Below are positions 40,932 through 41,022 of a stretch of 41,022 bases of DNA, one piece after another. The DNA is from DASYAN01 sp034431765 (GTDB taxonomy: Bacteria > Chloroflexota > Ktedonobacteria > Ktedonobacterales > Ktedonobacteraceae), in NCBI GenBank assembly GCA_034431765.1, contig DAOUDD010000020.1:1-41022 (forward strand). The letters are read 5' to 3'. The position numbers were made by a program, and so were the translations under genes. The notes under the pieces are model-generated. The model saw only the letters and a list, made by a program, of their open reading frames with translations, was not told the origin of the DNA and ran no database searches. Position 1 is the stretch's first letter, and each line of letters begins with the position of its first letter.

Positions 40932-40960
40932 AGTAAAACATATTTTTTCTCACCTGTCAA
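40932..40960 (-). promoter_or_regulatory. sigma70-type promoter of the LacI-family gene
   Basis: Read on the minus strand, TTGACA (40960-40955) is followed after 17 bases by TTTACT (40937-40932). The palindrome begins four bases past the -10 box. Confidence 0.7.
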
Positions 40961-41022
40961 GGTCTACAGCTATGCTAGAGAATACATTCCATTTCTGGTT
41001 GAGATACAGCGAGGCGGCATGC

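Noticed and set aside
1..41022. CRISPR array, tRNA, rRNA, prophage, toxin-antitoxin or defence island
   Set aside because: I looked for regular spaced repeats, cloverleaf sequences, integrases, phage structural genes and known defence domains and found none.

Overview
The window reads as a chromosomal segment of a Ktedonobacteria-like member of the Chloroflexota. The evidence is indirect. There is an F420-dependent glucose-6-phosphate dehydrogenase, several GT-C fold membrane glycosyltransferases with Gly/Asn-rich inserts, an RND pump with no periplasmic or outer-membrane partner, a bacterial RIO kinase, a DUF2254 protein, and remnants of XRE-TPR and HtrA-PDZ proteins of the type common in that class. 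Base composition looks close to 50% GC by eye. I see no rRNA, tRNA, CRISPR array, intact transposase or prophage.

Layout. 1-2.1 kb is a gene graveyard. It holds the end of an FAD oxidoreductase, an internally deleted XRE-TPR regulator, an HD-hydrolase/ArsM chimera that still has a terminator, and a truncated Fes-like esterase abutting a truncated alpha/beta hydrolase. 2.2-10.2 kb holds a nucleoside hydrolase, an orphan RND exporter, and a zinc alcohol dehydrogenase divergent from an ArsR-type/DUF2087 regulator with a clear promoter and palindromic operator. 10.5-22.9 kb is mainly cell envelope: a tiny acidic Cys/His protein, a PDZ remnant, a membrane-anchored FG-GAP-like protein (A1), a GT-C enzyme (B1), a GT87 enzyme, GtrA plus an MprF-type aminoacyltransferase operon, a YkcB-type GT39, a RIO kinase with a suspicious N-terminus, and a DUF2254 protein. 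23-30 kb has RidA, a nitronate monooxygenase scrap, two luciferase-like F420 oxidoreductases flanking a second GT-C enzyme (B2), an orphan receiver, an HU protein, and a second FG-GAP-like protein (A2). 30-36 kb is housekeeping: rluD, lspA, a DksA/TraR-like protein, glgB and a LOG protein. 36-41 kb is a sugar ABC operon (binding protein and two permeases, no ATPase) beneath a LacI-family regulator whose promoter carries a long perfect palindrome.

How it fits together. The envelope genes suggest lipid-linked sugar transfer (GtrA with GT39/GT87/GT-C enzymes) and lipid aminoacylation. The A and B paralogs are placed as a mirror image (A1 B1 forward, B2 A2 reverse, about 18 kb across), which looks like an old inverted duplication. 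Many genes end in unusually long, perfect, sequence-unrelated hairpins, often without a U tract. I did not find an obvious new defence or mobile system. The most distinctive observations are the A/B mirror layout, the decayed chimeric left end, the regulator/operator pairs and the hairpin class.
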